A DNA stretch of 64,000 nt from Pseudooceanicola nanhaiensis DSM 18065 (GTDB lineage: Bacteria > Pseudomonadota > Alphaproteobacteria > Rhodobacterales > Rhodobacteraceae), in assembly GCF_000688295.1 (NCBI RefSeq), contig NZ_JHZF01000017.1:62001-126000 (forward strand), written 5' to 3'. Position numbers and translations under genes: made by a program. Shown here piece by piece: positions 16,213-24,508 of the stretch. Below the pieces are notes generated by a model, which had not been told where the DNA came from, ran no database searches, and saw nothing but the letters and a program-made list of their open reading frames with translations. Position 1 is the first letter of the stretch, and every line of letters begins with the position of its first letter.

Positions 16213-17568
16213 TCACTTCCGCCCGGGCGTGCCGTCGAACTTCTTCTCGAGGCTGTCCCAGCAGTCGATGTAATCGTCCTGCAGCGGCGCCTCCCTGCCG
16301 GCGAATTCCGTCAGCCGCTGCGGGAATCGCGTCTCGAACATGAAGGACATCGTGTTCTCCAGCTTCACCGGCCCCAGGTTCGCGTTCGACGCGCCCTCGA
16401 AGGCCTGCTTGTCCGGCCCGTGCGGCAGCATCATGTTGTGGAGCGACATGCCCCCCGGCACGAAGCCCTGCGGCTTGGCGTCGTACTGGCCGTGGATGTT
16501 GCCCATCAGTTCGGACATGATGTTCTTGTGATACCACGGCGGGCGGAAGGTGTCCTCGGCCACCATCCAGCGGTCGCGGAACAGCACGAAGTCGATGTTC
16601 GCCGTGCCCGGCACGCCCGAAGGCGCCGTCAGAACGGTGAAGATCGAGGGGTCCGGGTGATCGAAGAGGATCGCGCCGACCGGGCAATAGGTCTTCAGGT
16701 CGTACTTGTAGGGCGCGTAATTGCCGTGCCAGGCCACCACGTCCAGCGGCGACTGCGCGATCTTCGTCTCGTGGAACTCCCCGCACCACTTGATCGTCAG
16801 GGTCGAGGGCACCTCGCGGTCCTCGAAGGCCGCCACCGGCGCCTTGAAGTCGCGCGGGTTGGCCAGAGCGTTCGCCCCGATCGGGCCGCGGGCGGGCAGC
16901 TCGAACTTCTGGCCGTAATTCTCGCAGACGAACCCGCGGCACGGCCCCTCCAGCACCTCGACCCGGTAGACGAGCCCGCGCGGGATGATCGCGATCTCCT
17001 GCGGCTCCACGTCGATGATCCCGAGCTCTGTCGCGAAGCGCAGCCTGCCCTGCTGCGGCACCACCAGAAGCTCGCTGTCGGCGGAATAGAAATAACTGTC
17101 CTCCATCGACGCGGTGACGAGGTAGACATGCGCCGCCATCCCGACCTGCGTGTTCACGTCGCCCGCCGTGGTCATGGTCCGCATGCCGGAGAGCCAGGTC
17201 AGGTCGTCCCCGGTCGGCTCCACCGGATCCCAGCGGTACTGCCCCAGGCTCGTCACCCCCTCCGGCGTATGCGGCGCGGTCTTCCAGTAGGGCAGCTCGA
17301 TGCGGGTGTAGCGGGTCGAATGCTTCACGCTGGGACGGATGCGGTAGGTCCAGGTGCGTTCGGGCGGATGGGCCGTGAAGGCGGTTCCCGAAAGCTGCTC
17401 GCCATAGAGCCCGTAATTGCATTTCTGGGGAGAGTTCATGCCCTGCGGCAGTGCGCCCGGCAGCGCCTCGGTCTCGAAATCGTTGCCGAAGCCGGGCATG
17501 TAGCCCTCGTGCGTCCCCGTCGTGCCCGTGGCGCGGACCATGCCCTCCGGCAACTCGTGCTTGGTCAT
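16213..17568 (-). CDS. hmgA: Homogentisate 1,2-dioxygenase
   Basis: 451 residues. Non-heme iron enzyme that opens the homogentisate ring to maleylacetoacetate. Family signatures: [16 protein letters not shown] near the N-terminus, and toward the C-terminus [14 protein letters not shown] (iron His and Glu) and [12 protein letters not shown] (iron His). ATG at 17568 with GGAGG 7 nt upstream. First gene of the hmgA-fahA-MBL-hydroxylase-DUF2783 operon. Two near-identical 14-bp palindromes at 17627-17668 lie upstream, between it and the divergent marR, and are the likely operators. Confidence 0.97.
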   Translation of the reverse strand: MTKHELPEGMVRATGTTGTHEGYMPGFGNDFETEALPGALPQGMNSPQKCNYGLYGEQLSGTAFTAHPPERTWTYRIRPSVKHSTRYTRIELPYWKTAPHTPEGVTSLGQYRWDPVEPTGDDLTWLSGMRTMTTAGDVNTQVGMAAHVYLVTASMEDSYFYSADSELLVVPQQGRLRFATELGIIDVEPQEIAIIPRGLVYRVEVLEGPCRGFVCENYGQKFELPARGPIGANALANPRDFKAPVAAFEDREVPSTLTIKWCGEFHETKIAQSPLDVVAWHGNYAPYKYDLKTYCPVGAILFDHPDPSIFTVLTAPSGVPGTANIDFVLFRDRWMVAEDTFRPPWYHKNIMSELMGNIHGQYDAKPQGFVPGGMSLHNMMLPHGPDKQAFEGASNANLGPVKLENTMSFMFETRFPQRLTEFAGREAPLQDDYIDCWDSLEKKFDGTPGRK

Positions 17569-17626
17569 CGTGGATCCTCCCGAATGCGGCGCCCCGCGGA
17601 TCGCGCCGGGCACCCCCGGATAGAAC

Positions 17627-17640
17627 GTTGCAGCTGCAAC
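17627..17640. promoter_or_regulatory. Candidate MarR/HmgR operator 1
   Basis: GTTGCAGCTGCAAC is a perfect 14-bp palindrome, 59 bp upstream of the hmgA start and 89 bp upstream of marR. A second copy with one altered central base lies 28 bp downstream, centre to centre. MarR proteins typically bind such palindromes and are released by an aromatic ligand, here probably homogentisate. Confidence 0.7.
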
Positions 17641-17654
17641 GGAGTCAAGCATTC

Positions 17655-17668
17655 GTTGCAACTGCAAC
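17655..17668. promoter_or_regulatory. Candidate MarR/HmgR operator 2
   Basis: GTTGCAACTGCAAC, 13 of 14 bases identical to operator 1, with perfect GTTGCA/TGCAAC arms. Together the two sites could let one regulator repress both the hmgA operon and its own gene. Confidence 0.7.
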
Positions 17669-17728
17669 AAAAATGCTTGCGCCGCTCCGCCCCGGCAAGG
17701 ATAGTCGCCGGAACGCCAAGGAGCCGCG

Positions 17729-18178
17729 ATGAGTGAGGACCCCCCTCCCCTGCCCGAGTTCGACCTGTACGGCTTCACCCCCTACAGGCTGGCCGTCGCG
17801 GCCAAGCGGACGAGCGAAGAGCTCGCCCGGCAATACCGCGCCCGGTTCGGCATCTCGATCCCGGAATGGCGCGTGCTGGTGCATCTCGCGCATTCCGGCA
17901 AGGTCTCCGTCCGGGACATCGAGGCGCGCGTCGCGATGGAGAAATACGAGGTCAGCCGCGCCGCCAAGCGCCTGCGCGAGGCCGGCCTGATCGAGAGCCG
18001 GGAGAACCCCGAGGACCGGCGCCTGGTCCTGCTGACCCTCACCCCCGCCGGGCGCGCCATGATGGCGGACCTCCTGCCGATGGCCCGCGCGCACCAGAAG
18101 GCCCTGGAGGAGCGGCTCGGCACGGCCTTCCGGCAGCTCGAGGCCGGGCTGGAAGAGCTCCTGAAGCACACCAAGTGA
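17729..18178 (+). CDS. MarR-family regulator of the homogentisate operon
   Basis: 149 residues with a winged helix-turn-helix: [44 protein letters not shown], then the wing [26 protein letters not shown] precedes the ATG by 5 nt. Divergent from hmgA with paired palindromes between them, so it is a likely repressor responding to homogentisate or a related acid (HmgR-like role). Convergent with the IclR gene 28 bp downstream. Confidence 0.88.
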   Translation: MSEDPPPLPEFDLYGFTPYRLAVAAKRTSEELARQYRARFGISIPEWRVLVHLAHSGKVSVRDIEARVAMEKYEVSRAAKRLREAGLIESRENPEDRRLVLLTLTPAGRAMMADLLPMARAHQKALEERLGTAFRQLEAGLEELLKHTK

Positions 18179-18206
18179 CCGCGCTTCCGGCGCGACTGCC
18201 CGCCCC

Positions 18207-18995
18207 TCACCCCTCCCGGTGCAGCCGCACGGGCGAGGACCAGATCTCGCGCTGCAGCCCGCGCTGCACCCGCTGGAGGTCCGGCAGGAACAGCTCCGGC
18301 AGCGCCTCCGGCCCCTCGTGGATCGCCGCCATCCCCACGTTCAGCGCCGCCACCGTCTGGCCGTGCACGTTGAGCAGGGGAACCGCGAGCGAGCGCAGCC
18401 CCAGCTCCACCTCCTGGTCGATCAGCGCGTGGCCCTGCCGCCGGACCTCGTCGATCCGCGCCATGATCTCCGCGGGCTCGGTCACGCTGAACCGGGTCCG
18501 GGGCGCGAGCGCCGAACGCTCGACAACCGCCCGCGCCTCGTTCTCGGGCAGCGCCGCCAGCAGCACCCGCCCCATCGAGGTGCAATGCGCCGGCAGCCGC
18601 GACCCCGGCATCAGCCCGATCGACATCACCCGCTTCTGCGCCGCCCGCGCGATATAGACGATCTCGGTATCGTCGAGGATCGAGACCGAGCTCGACTGCC
18701 CGATCCGGTCCGACACCTGGTCGAGCCACGGCTGCACCTGGCGCGCCAGCGGCAGCGACGCCAGCGCCCCGACCCCGAGCCGCAGCGCCCGCGGCCCGAG
18801 CGAGAAGTACTTCCCGTCATATTGCGCATAGCCCATCTGGTGCAGCGTCAGCAGGCAGCGCCGCGCCGTCGCGCGATCGAATCCGGTCTCGGCCGCCACC
18901 TGCGAGACGCTCATCGCGGGCCGCTCCGCCCCGAAGAGCTCGAGCACCCGCAGCCCCTTCGCGAGCGAGGCGACGAAATCCGTATTCCTGCTCAC
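18207..18995 (-). CDS. IclR-family regulator (PcaR/PobR type)
   Basis: About 262 residues from GTG 18995; the frame stays open to 19061, so the start is approximate. N-terminal HTH (SLAKGLRVLELFGAERPAMSVSQVAAETGFDRATARRCLLTLHQMGY) and a C-terminal effector domain (GLRSLAVPLLNVHGQTVAALNVG). The sequence is of the PcaR/PcaU/PobR branch that activates protocatechuate and 4-hydroxybenzoate genes. It is divergent from pcaIJ, separated by 110 bp, and probably activates it in response to an acid such as 3-oxoadipate. Confidence 0.85.
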   Translation of the reverse strand: MSRNTDFVASLAKGLRVLELFGAERPAMSVSQVAAETGFDRATARRCLLTLHQMGYAQYDGKYFSLGPRALRLGVGALASLPLARQVQPWLDQVSDRIGQSSSVSILDDTEIVYIARAAQKRVMSIGLMPGSRLPAHCTSMGRVLLAALPENEARAVVERSALAPRTRFSVTEPAEIMARIDEVRRQGHALIDQEVELGLRSLAVPLLNVHGQTVAALNVGMAAIHEGPEALPELFLPDLQRVQRGLQREIWSSPVRLHREG

Positions 18996-19000
18996 ACTGT

Positions 19001-19026
19001 GAACATCCCCGCACACGATCCGAACA
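19001..19026. promoter_or_regulatory. Direct GAACA repeats in the iclR-pcaI divergent promoter
   Basis: GAACA occurs at 19001-19005 and 19022-19026, exactly 21 bp apart (two helical turns), inside the 110-bp divergent region. Regulators of the PcaU/PobR type are known to bind sites combining palindromic and direct-repeat elements. The repeats are short, so this is only a candidate. Confidence 0.3.
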
Positions 19027-19105
19027 AATCTCACATACCGCGCACCTCCGATGGTGTCCACGCCGTGCCCGCCCTAGTCTCCGCCCGGCATGAGAGGAGA
19101 CATCG

Positions 19106-19813
19106 ATGGACAAGACCATAGCCACCCCCGCCGCGGCGGTGGCCGACATCCCTGACGGCGCGGTCGTCATGATCGGCGGTTTCGGCGGCTCCGGCGCGCC
19201 GATCGAACTGATCCACGCGCTGATCGACCGGGCCCCGAAGAACCTCACCGTGATCAACAACAACGCGGGCAACGGGCACGTGGGCATCGCCGCGATGATC
19301 GAACAGGGGCTGGTCGCGAAGATGATCTGCTCCTTCCCGCGCTCCTCCGACCCGGTCGCCTTCACCGAGGCCTACAAGGCCGGCCGGATCGAGCTCGAGG
19401 TCGTCCCCCAGGGCACCCTCGCCGAGCGCATCCGCGCCGCGGGCGCCGGCATCCCCGCCTTCTACACCGCGACGAGCTACGGCACCGATCTCGCCGAGGG
19501 CAAGCCGGTCGAGGAATTCGACGGCAAGCACTACGTCCGCGAGCGCTGGCTCAGGGCAGATGTCGCGCTGATCAAGGCGCATCACGGCGATCCCATGGGC
19601 AACCTGACCTACCGGATGGCGGGGCGGAACTTCAATCCGGTGATGGCCATGGCCGCCGATCGGACCATCGCGCAGGTGTCGAGGATCGTCGCCCCCGGCG
19701 ACATCGACCCCGAGCACATCGTCTCCCCCGGCATCTTCGTCGATGCGGTCGTGGAGGTCCCGAACCCCGTGCAGGAGGAAATCCTGATCCGCGAAGGAGC
19801 CACCTACCCATGA
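19106..19813 (+). CDS. pcaI: 3-oxoadipate CoA-transferase subunit A
   Basis: 235 residues of the class I CoA-transferase alpha family: AVVMIGGFGGSGAPIELIHAL (oxyanion loop GGFGGSG) and NNNAGNGHVGIAAMIEQGLVAKMICSFPRSSD. Together with PcaJ it moves CoA from succinyl-CoA to 3-oxoadipate in the beta-ketoadipate pathway. GAGAGG precedes the ATG. The stop overlaps the pcaJ start (ATGA). The thiolase (pcaF) is not in the window. A related acetoacetate CoA-transferase activity, useful downstream of fahA, cannot be excluded. Confidence 0.88.
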   Translation: MDKTIATPAAAVADIPDGAVVMIGGFGGSGAPIELIHALIDRAPKNLTVINNNAGNGHVGIAAMIEQGLVAKMICSFPRSSDPVAFTEAYKAGRIELEVVPQGTLAERIRAAGAGIPAFYTATSYGTDLAEGKPVEEFDGKHYVRERWLRADVALIKAHHGDPMGNLTYRMAGRNFNPVMAMAADRTIAQVSRIVAPGDIDPEHIVSPGIFVDAVVEVPNPVQEEILIREGATYP

Positions 19814-20493
19814 GCAGCCTCGACGACATCAAGCTCACCAACGCCCAGATCGCCTGGCGCGCCGCCCAGGACATCGAGGACGGCGCCTATGTGAACCTCG
19901 GCATCGGCTTCCCCGAGATGGTCGCGCAATACACGGTCGAAGGCCGCACGCCGATCTTCCACACCGAGAACGGCGTCCTCGGCTTCGGCCCGGCGCCGGC
20001 CCCGGGCGACGAGGACTGGGACCTCATCAACGCCGGCAAGAAGGCGATCACGCTCAAACCGGGCGCGGCCTTCTTCCACCACGCCGACAGCTTCGCCATG
20101 GTGCGCGGCGGCCATCTCGACGTCGCCATCCTCGGCGCCTTCCAGGTGGCGCAGAACGGCGACCTCGCGAACTGGTCCACCGGCAAGGGCGCGATCCCGG
20201 CGGTCGGCGGCGCGATGGACCTCGTGCAGAGCGCGAAGCGCGTGGCCGTGGTCACCGACCACGTGACGAAGACGGGCGAGCCGAAGCTGGTCGACAGCTG
20301 CACCATGCCGCTGACCGGCGTGCAATGCGTCACCCGCGTCTACACCTCGCTCGCCGTGGTCGACATCGCGGAGGGCCATTTCGTCCTGCGCGAGAAGCTC
20401 CCCGCGATCTCCTTCGACGAGCTGCAGGACCTCACCGGCGCCGAGCTGAAGACCGAAGGCCCTGTCGCGGATCTCACCGTCCCCGAAACCTGA
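19810..20493 (+). CDS. pcaJ: 3-oxoadipate CoA-transferase subunit B
   Basis: 227 residues of the class I CoA-transferase beta family. YVNLGIGFPEMVA and HTENGVLGFGP carry the catalytic Glu53 (ENG) that forms the glutamyl-CoA intermediate; GGHLDVAILGAFQV and GKGAIPAVGGAMDLV are conserved core segments. Start ATG overlaps the pcaI stop, so the two subunits are translationally coupled. Followed by tandem hairpins and a convergent acyl-CoA synthetase gene. Confidence 0.9.
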   Translation: MSSLDDIKLTNAQIAWRAAQDIEDGAYVNLGIGFPEMVAQYTVEGRTPIFHTENGVLGFGPAPAPGDEDWDLINAGKKAITLKPGAAFFHHADSFAMVRGGHLDVAILGAFQVAQNGDLANWSTGKGAIPAVGGAMDLVQSAKRVAVVTDHVTKTGEPKLVDSCTMPLTGVQCVTRVYTSLAVVDIAEGHFVLREKLPAISFDELQDLTGAELKTEGPVADLTVPET

Positions 20494-20530
20494 GCCCCCG
20501 GCCTTCCTCTGGTCCATGTATCCCGGGGGA

Positions 20531-20610
20531 GTCGGGCCGAAGGCCCGACGGGGGCAGAGCCCCCTTCCCGAAAAAAATGGATCGCGTGCGCCGCGCGTTT
20601 CGCGCGGCGC
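20531..20610. terminator. Three tandem hairpins between convergent pcaJ and acyl-CoA synthetase genes
   Basis: Three perfect stems occur in 80 bp: GTCGGGCC/GGCCCGAC (20531-20549, 3-nt loop), GGGGGC/GCCCCC (20550-20564, 3-nt loop) and a 10-bp stem at 20588-20610 with loop TTT. A run of seven A (20571-20577) lies between, reading as T on the minus strand before the second hairpin. Position between convergent stops suggests bidirectional termination; it could also be a dispersed intergenic repeat. Confidence 0.6.
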
Positions 20611-20619
20611 TCCGCTGGA

Positions 20620-22719
20620 TCAGGCCTCCTCGCCCCGGGGCAGGATCAGCGCATCGAGCGCCACCGCCCCCTCCGCACTTGCCAGCAGCGGGTTGATCTC
20701 GATGCTCTCCACGCCCTCGGCATTGGCCGCCGCCAGCACCGAGACCCGGGCGATGACCTCCGCCACCGCGCGCCTGTCCACGCCCGGCCGCCCGCGCACA
20801 CCGTCGAGGATCGCGGCCCCCTTCAGCCGCGCCAGCATCCCCTCCGCCGCCTCCGCCGTCACCGGCGCCCGGGCGAGGGCCACGTCCTTCAGCACCTCGG
20901 CCAGCACGCCGCCGAGACCCACCATCACCATCGGACCCATCACCGGGTCCAGCTGGCTGCCGACGATCAGCTCGACCCCCTCCCCCGCCATCGGCGAGAC
21001 CAGAACGCCCTCGATCTCCGCCCCCGGCACCTTCGCGGGGATCTCCGCCAGCATCCGCGCCGCCTCGGCCCGGACGGCATCGGCATCGGCGAGGTTCAGC
21101 GCCACGCCGCCCACTTCCGTCTTGTGCGCGATCTGCGGCGAGACGATCTTCAGCACCACCGGGAAGCCCATCTCGGCCGCCATCTCCGCCGCCTCGTCGG
21201 CCGTCGCGGCCACGCCCTCGGGCAGCACCGGCACCCCCGCCGCGGCGAGCCGCGCCTTGGCCTCGGCCTCGCCCATGGAACGGACCGCGATCCCGGGCGC
21301 ACCGACGTCGGGCAAGGCGCCGGTGGCCACCCGGTCGAACCCCTGCGCCACCCGCGCCATCGTCGCCAGCGCCGCCACCGCGCGGGAGGGATCGGCAAAG
21401 GTCAGCACCCCCTCGCGCTCATAGGCCCCGGCCTGCTCGTCGTCGAAAAGCCCGATCAGCGCGAAGGGCTTGCCCTGCCCGGCGAGCGTCTCCAGCAGCA
21501 CCTTCCGCAGCCGCGGCCCCAGCACCGGCGAGGCGGTCCAGGAGGTGAAGAAGGCGGTGTAGCAATCGTAATCGCCCGCCCGCATCATCTCGGCCAGGTA
21601 TTCCGGTATCAGGTCGAAATCGTTCAGCGCATGGGCCGTGATGTCGACCGGGTTGCGCGGCGAGGCGAAGGGATTCCGCTCCAGGAGCTTCCCGACCGAC
21701 GCCTCCGGCATCGGCGGCACCGAGAGCCCGTGCTTCTCGGCCGCATCCGCCATCAGCACCCCGGCCCCGCCCGAGACCGTCAGGATCCCCAGCCGGTCGC
21801 CCCTGGGCAGCGGCCCGGTGGTCGCGGCGTAGAGCACGTCGAACATCTCCTCCGTCGTCTCCGCCCGCACCGCCCCGAACTGCTTGATCACCGCCTGGAA
21901 ACTCGCGTCCGACCCGGCGAGCGAGGCGGTATGCGACTGCACCGCCCTGGCGCCCACCTCCGAGGAACCGACCTTCATGATGGTCACCGGCTTGCGCAGT
22001 TCCCGCGCCCGCGCCAGCGCGCGGATCAGCGTCTCGACCCGGTTCACGCCTTCCATGTAGAGCCCGATCGCGCCGACCTCGTCCGACTCGACCATGTATT
22101 CGAGACATTCCGCCACCGAGACATCCGCCTCGTTGCCGGTGGAGACCCAGCCCGCCACCCCGAGCCGCCGCGCCTTCGCCATCGACAACAGGTGCGTGCC
22201 ATAGGCGCCGGACTGGGTGATGAGCCCGATCTTCCCCCGCGCCGGCATCCCGCCCTCGAGCCCGGTGGTGAACGTCCCGCAGGCCCCGGAGGCGGCGGAG
22301 TAGAACCCGAGGCAGTTCGGCCCCAGCATCCGGATCCCGTGGCGCTGCGCGATCTCCAGCATGTCGGCCTGCGCCGCCGCGCCCTCCGCCCCGACCTCCG
22401 AGAAGCCCGCCGAGAACACCACCACCGCCCGGACGCCCTTGCGCCCGCAGGCCTCGAGCGTCTCCGGCACCCGCGCCGAGGGCACCGCGAGAACCGCGAG
22501 GTCGACCGGACCGGGGATGCTCTCCACATCCGGGAAGGCCTTCAGCCCCTGCACCTCGTCCCGCGTCGGGTTCACCGGGTACAAGGGCCCATCGAACCCC
22601 GCCGCCTTGCAGAAATCCACCGGCCGCCCGCCGATCCGGCCGGGGTCGTTCGACGCCCCGATCACCGCGATCGAGCGCGGCGCGAAGAAGGCCCCGAGGC
22701 CCGTCACGTCATCCGTCAT
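20620..22719 (-). CDS. Acyl-CoA synthetase, NDP(ADP)-forming
   Basis: 699 residues with fused alpha and beta parts. N-terminal CoA-binding Rossmann domain (SIAVIGASNDPGRIGG, 16-31), succinyl-CoA-ligase-like domains (GLITQSGAYG; QSHTASLAGSD with probable phospho-His263), and a C-terminal ATP-grasp domain (from about 490: GFPVVLKIVSPQIAHKTEVGGV). It makes an acyl-CoA from acid, CoA and ATP, releasing ADP and Pi. ATG 22719 is preceded by GGAGGAAGC. It is 20 bp downstream of the IclR gene on the same strand, probably one transcript. Substrate unknown; aromatic or dicarboxylic acids fit the context. Confidence 0.88.
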   Translation of the reverse strand: MTDDVTGLGAFFAPRSIAVIGASNDPGRIGGRPVDFCKAAGFDGPLYPVNPTRDEVQGLKAFPDVESIPGPVDLAVLAVPSARVPETLEACGRKGVRAVVVFSAGFSEVGAEGAAAQADMLEIAQRHGIRMLGPNCLGFYSAASGACGTFTTGLEGGMPARGKIGLITQSGAYGTHLLSMAKARRLGVAGWVSTGNEADVSVAECLEYMVESDEVGAIGLYMEGVNRVETLIRALARARELRKPVTIMKVGSSEVGARAVQSHTASLAGSDASFQAVIKQFGAVRAETTEEMFDVLYAATTGPLPRGDRLGILTVSGGAGVLMADAAEKHGLSVPPMPEASVGKLLERNPFASPRNPVDITAHALNDFDLIPEYLAEMMRAGDYDCYTAFFTSWTASPVLGPRLRKVLLETLAGQGKPFALIGLFDDEQAGAYEREGVLTFADPSRAVAALATMARVAQGFDRVATGALPDVGAPGIAVRSMGEAEAKARLAAAGVPVLPEGVAATADEAAEMAAEMGFPVVLKIVSPQIAHKTEVGGVALNLADADAVRAEAARMLAEIPAKVPGAEIEGVLVSPMAGEGVELIVGSQLDPVMGPMVMVGLGGVLAEVLKDVALARAPVTAEAAEGMLARLKGAAILDGVRGRPGVDRRAVAEVIARVSVLAAANAEGVESIEINPLLASAEGAVALDALILPRGEEA

Positions 22720-22739
22720 GCTTCCTCCCTCGGGGCGCC

Positions 22740-23513
22740 TCAGACCTCCCGGCGCCCGAACACGTTCAACTCGATCAGCTGCCCCGCCTCCCGCAGGGCG
22801 CAGGCGGCCTCGCGCAGGGCCTCCGCCTCGATCTGGTCCGAGATGCTGATCGCCGACATTCCCAGCCGGGCCACGCCATCGGTGTCGCGGATCGCGACGG
22901 CCGCCATGCTCAGCCCCTTGAAGAGATGCCCGAAGTCGAAGGCATAGCCCTCGACCTTGGCACGCTGCACATCCTGCCAATAGGCCTCGAACCCAGGGTC
23001 GCGCTGCCATCGCAGGCCGGCATAGGCCTCGCGCAGGGTGGCCCGGTCGATGTCGCGCACCGCCGCCACGCAGCGCCCGATGGCCCCCGCGAGGTCGGGC
23101 AGGCGCGAACCCTGACGCATGTCGGCATGCACCACCTTCGTCGGAACCACCCGGTCCGACAGCACGATCCGCCCGGTCGGCGAAATCGTCCAGAGCGCCA
23201 CCAGCACCGAATGTTCGGCGCAGATCCGCTCCATCACGGGGCGGATCATGTCGGTCGGATTGCGCCCGAGCATCGGCGCGGCGAGCTCCAGCACGCCCAT
23301 GCCGAGGGCGTAGCCCTTGGTGTGCTCGTCGAAGGTGACGAGCCCCTCCTTCGCCAGCGTCTTCAGGATGTTGAAGGTGGTCGAGACGTTCAGCCCGCAT
23401 TCGCGCGCGACGATGGCGACGCCCTCCGGCTCGTCCGCCTGCGTGAGCCGGCGGAGGATCTTCACGGCGTTCTCGACCGCGCCGACATATTTCTGAGGTT
23501 CCGCCGCCTTCAT
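22740..23513 (-). CDS. IclR-family regulator
   Basis: 257 residues: N-terminal wHTH (VGAVENAVKILRRLTQ, LNVSTTFNILKTLAKEGLVTFDEHTKGYALG) and C-terminal IclR effector domain (FKGLSMAAVAIRDTDG). Upstream of, and probably co-transcribed with, the ADP-forming acyl-CoA synthetase, and divergent from the crotonase-TRAP-ACAD operon. A palindrome at 23537-23554 lies 24 bp upstream of its start. It most likely controls this divergent pair, perhaps jointly with the GntR protein encoded at 45.9 kb. Confidence 0.87.
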   Translation of the reverse strand: MKAAEPQKYVGAVENAVKILRRLTQADEPEGVAIVARECGLNVSTTFNILKTLAKEGLVTFDEHTKGYALGMGVLELAAPMLGRNPTDMIRPVMERICAEHSVLVALWTISPTGRIVLSDRVVPTKVVHADMRQGSRLPDLAGAIGRCVAAVRDIDRATLREAYAGLRWQRDPGFEAYWQDVQRAKVEGYAFDFGHLFKGLSMAAVAIRDTDGVARLGMSAISISDQIEAEALREAACALREAGQLIELNVFGRREV

Positions 23514-23536
23514 GGCTTTTTCTCTTGTCCGAATGT

Positions 23537-23554
23537 TATTCTTTATACAGAATA
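23537..23554. promoter_or_regulatory. Palindromic operator matching the gntR-region sites
   Basis: TATTCT-TTATAC-AGAATA, perfect 6-bp arms; its inner 14 bases (23539-23552) differ by a single base from TTCTGTATACAGAA at 45784-45797. It lies between the divergent IclR gene and the crotonase operon. Confidence 0.6.
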
Positions 23555-23686
23555 GCCACGACAGCGCAAGGCCCGAGAGCGTCGATCGCCGACGTCAGCG
23601 CCCTGCAACCCGCTGTTTCACGGGAGGAAATTCGTGTCTCGACCATCGGGCAGCCTGAAGGAATCGGCCTTGGCGGAGGCCATGGC

Positions 23687-24460
23687 ATGACCGCCGCCTG
23701 CCTGCGAACCGAGGACCGCGCGGGCGGTATCCGGCTGATCGCGATGATGGAGCCCGACCGCCGCAACGCCCTGTCCGACGCGATGCGCGGCGCCCTGCGC
23801 GACGCGCTCAGGCTGGCACATGACGACGCCGCCGTGAAGGCCATCGTGATCACCGGCTCCGGCGGCTGCTTCTGCGCCGGCGGCGACATCAAGGGGATGG
23901 GCCAGCCGGCCCCGGTGGCGCTCGAGCGGCTCGAGGTGGTGCATGACGTCATCCGGCTGATCGCGCTCGGACCGAAGCCGGTGGTCGCCGCGGTCGAGGG
24001 CGCGGCCTATGGCGGGGGCATGTCGCTCGCCGCCTGCTGCGACGTGGTGGTGGCGGCCGAGGGCGCGCGCTTCTGCGCCTCGTTCTCGCGCGTCGGCCTC
24101 GTGCCCGACATGGGCGCCATGTGGTCCCTGCCCCGCCGCATGGGTGCGGCCCGGGCGCAGCGGATGATGCTGGACGGGCGCGAGGTGAAGGGCCCCGAGG
24201 CGGTCGAGCTGGGGCTCGCCGATCTTCTGGCCGACGGCGACACGGTCGACACCGCGGTGGCGGAGGCGCAGAGGCTCGTGCCCGCCGCGCCCCTGCCCGC
24301 GGCGCACCTGCGCCCTATCATTGCACGGTATCACGGCGATCTGACCGCCGTGCTGGCGGCGGAGCGGGAGGCGCAGGCCGCGCTCTTCGCGACCCGCGAT
24401 CACGACGAGGCACGGCGCGCCTTCCTCGAGAAGCGCGCGCCGGAATTCAACGGGGCCTGA
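23687..24460 (+). CDS. Crotonase-family enoyl-CoA hydratase/isomerase
   Basis: 257 residues from ATG 23687, with GGAGG 7 nt upstream. Oxyanion-hole segments GCFCAGGDIKG and GAAYGGGMSLAACCD are present. The two catalytic Glu of classical hydratases are not: the first is Ser (GGMSLAA), and the second region reads ASFSRVGLVPDMGAMW, resembling PaaG-type isomerases, where an Asp serves. It is therefore more likely a delta-isomerase or ring-opening crotonase than a hydratase. First gene of the operon with the TAXI transporter, acyl-CoA dehydrogenase and acyl-CoA ligase. Confidence 0.85.
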   Translation: MTAACLRTEDRAGGIRLIAMMEPDRRNALSDAMRGALRDALRLAHDDAAVKAIVITGSGGCFCAGGDIKGMGQPAPVALERLEVVHDVIRLIALGPKPVVAAVEGAAYGGGMSLAACCDVVVAAEGARFCASFSRVGLVPDMGAMWSLPRRMGAARAQRMMLDGREVKGPEAVELGLADLLADGDTVDTAVAEAQRLVPAAPLPAAHLRPIIARYHGDLTAVLAAEREAQAALFATRDHDEARRAFLEKRAPEFNGA

Positions 24461-24508
24461 AAGCCCCCCGGCGCGAGGAGAGGCGCCGGACACCAAGGGA
24501 GGAAGACA

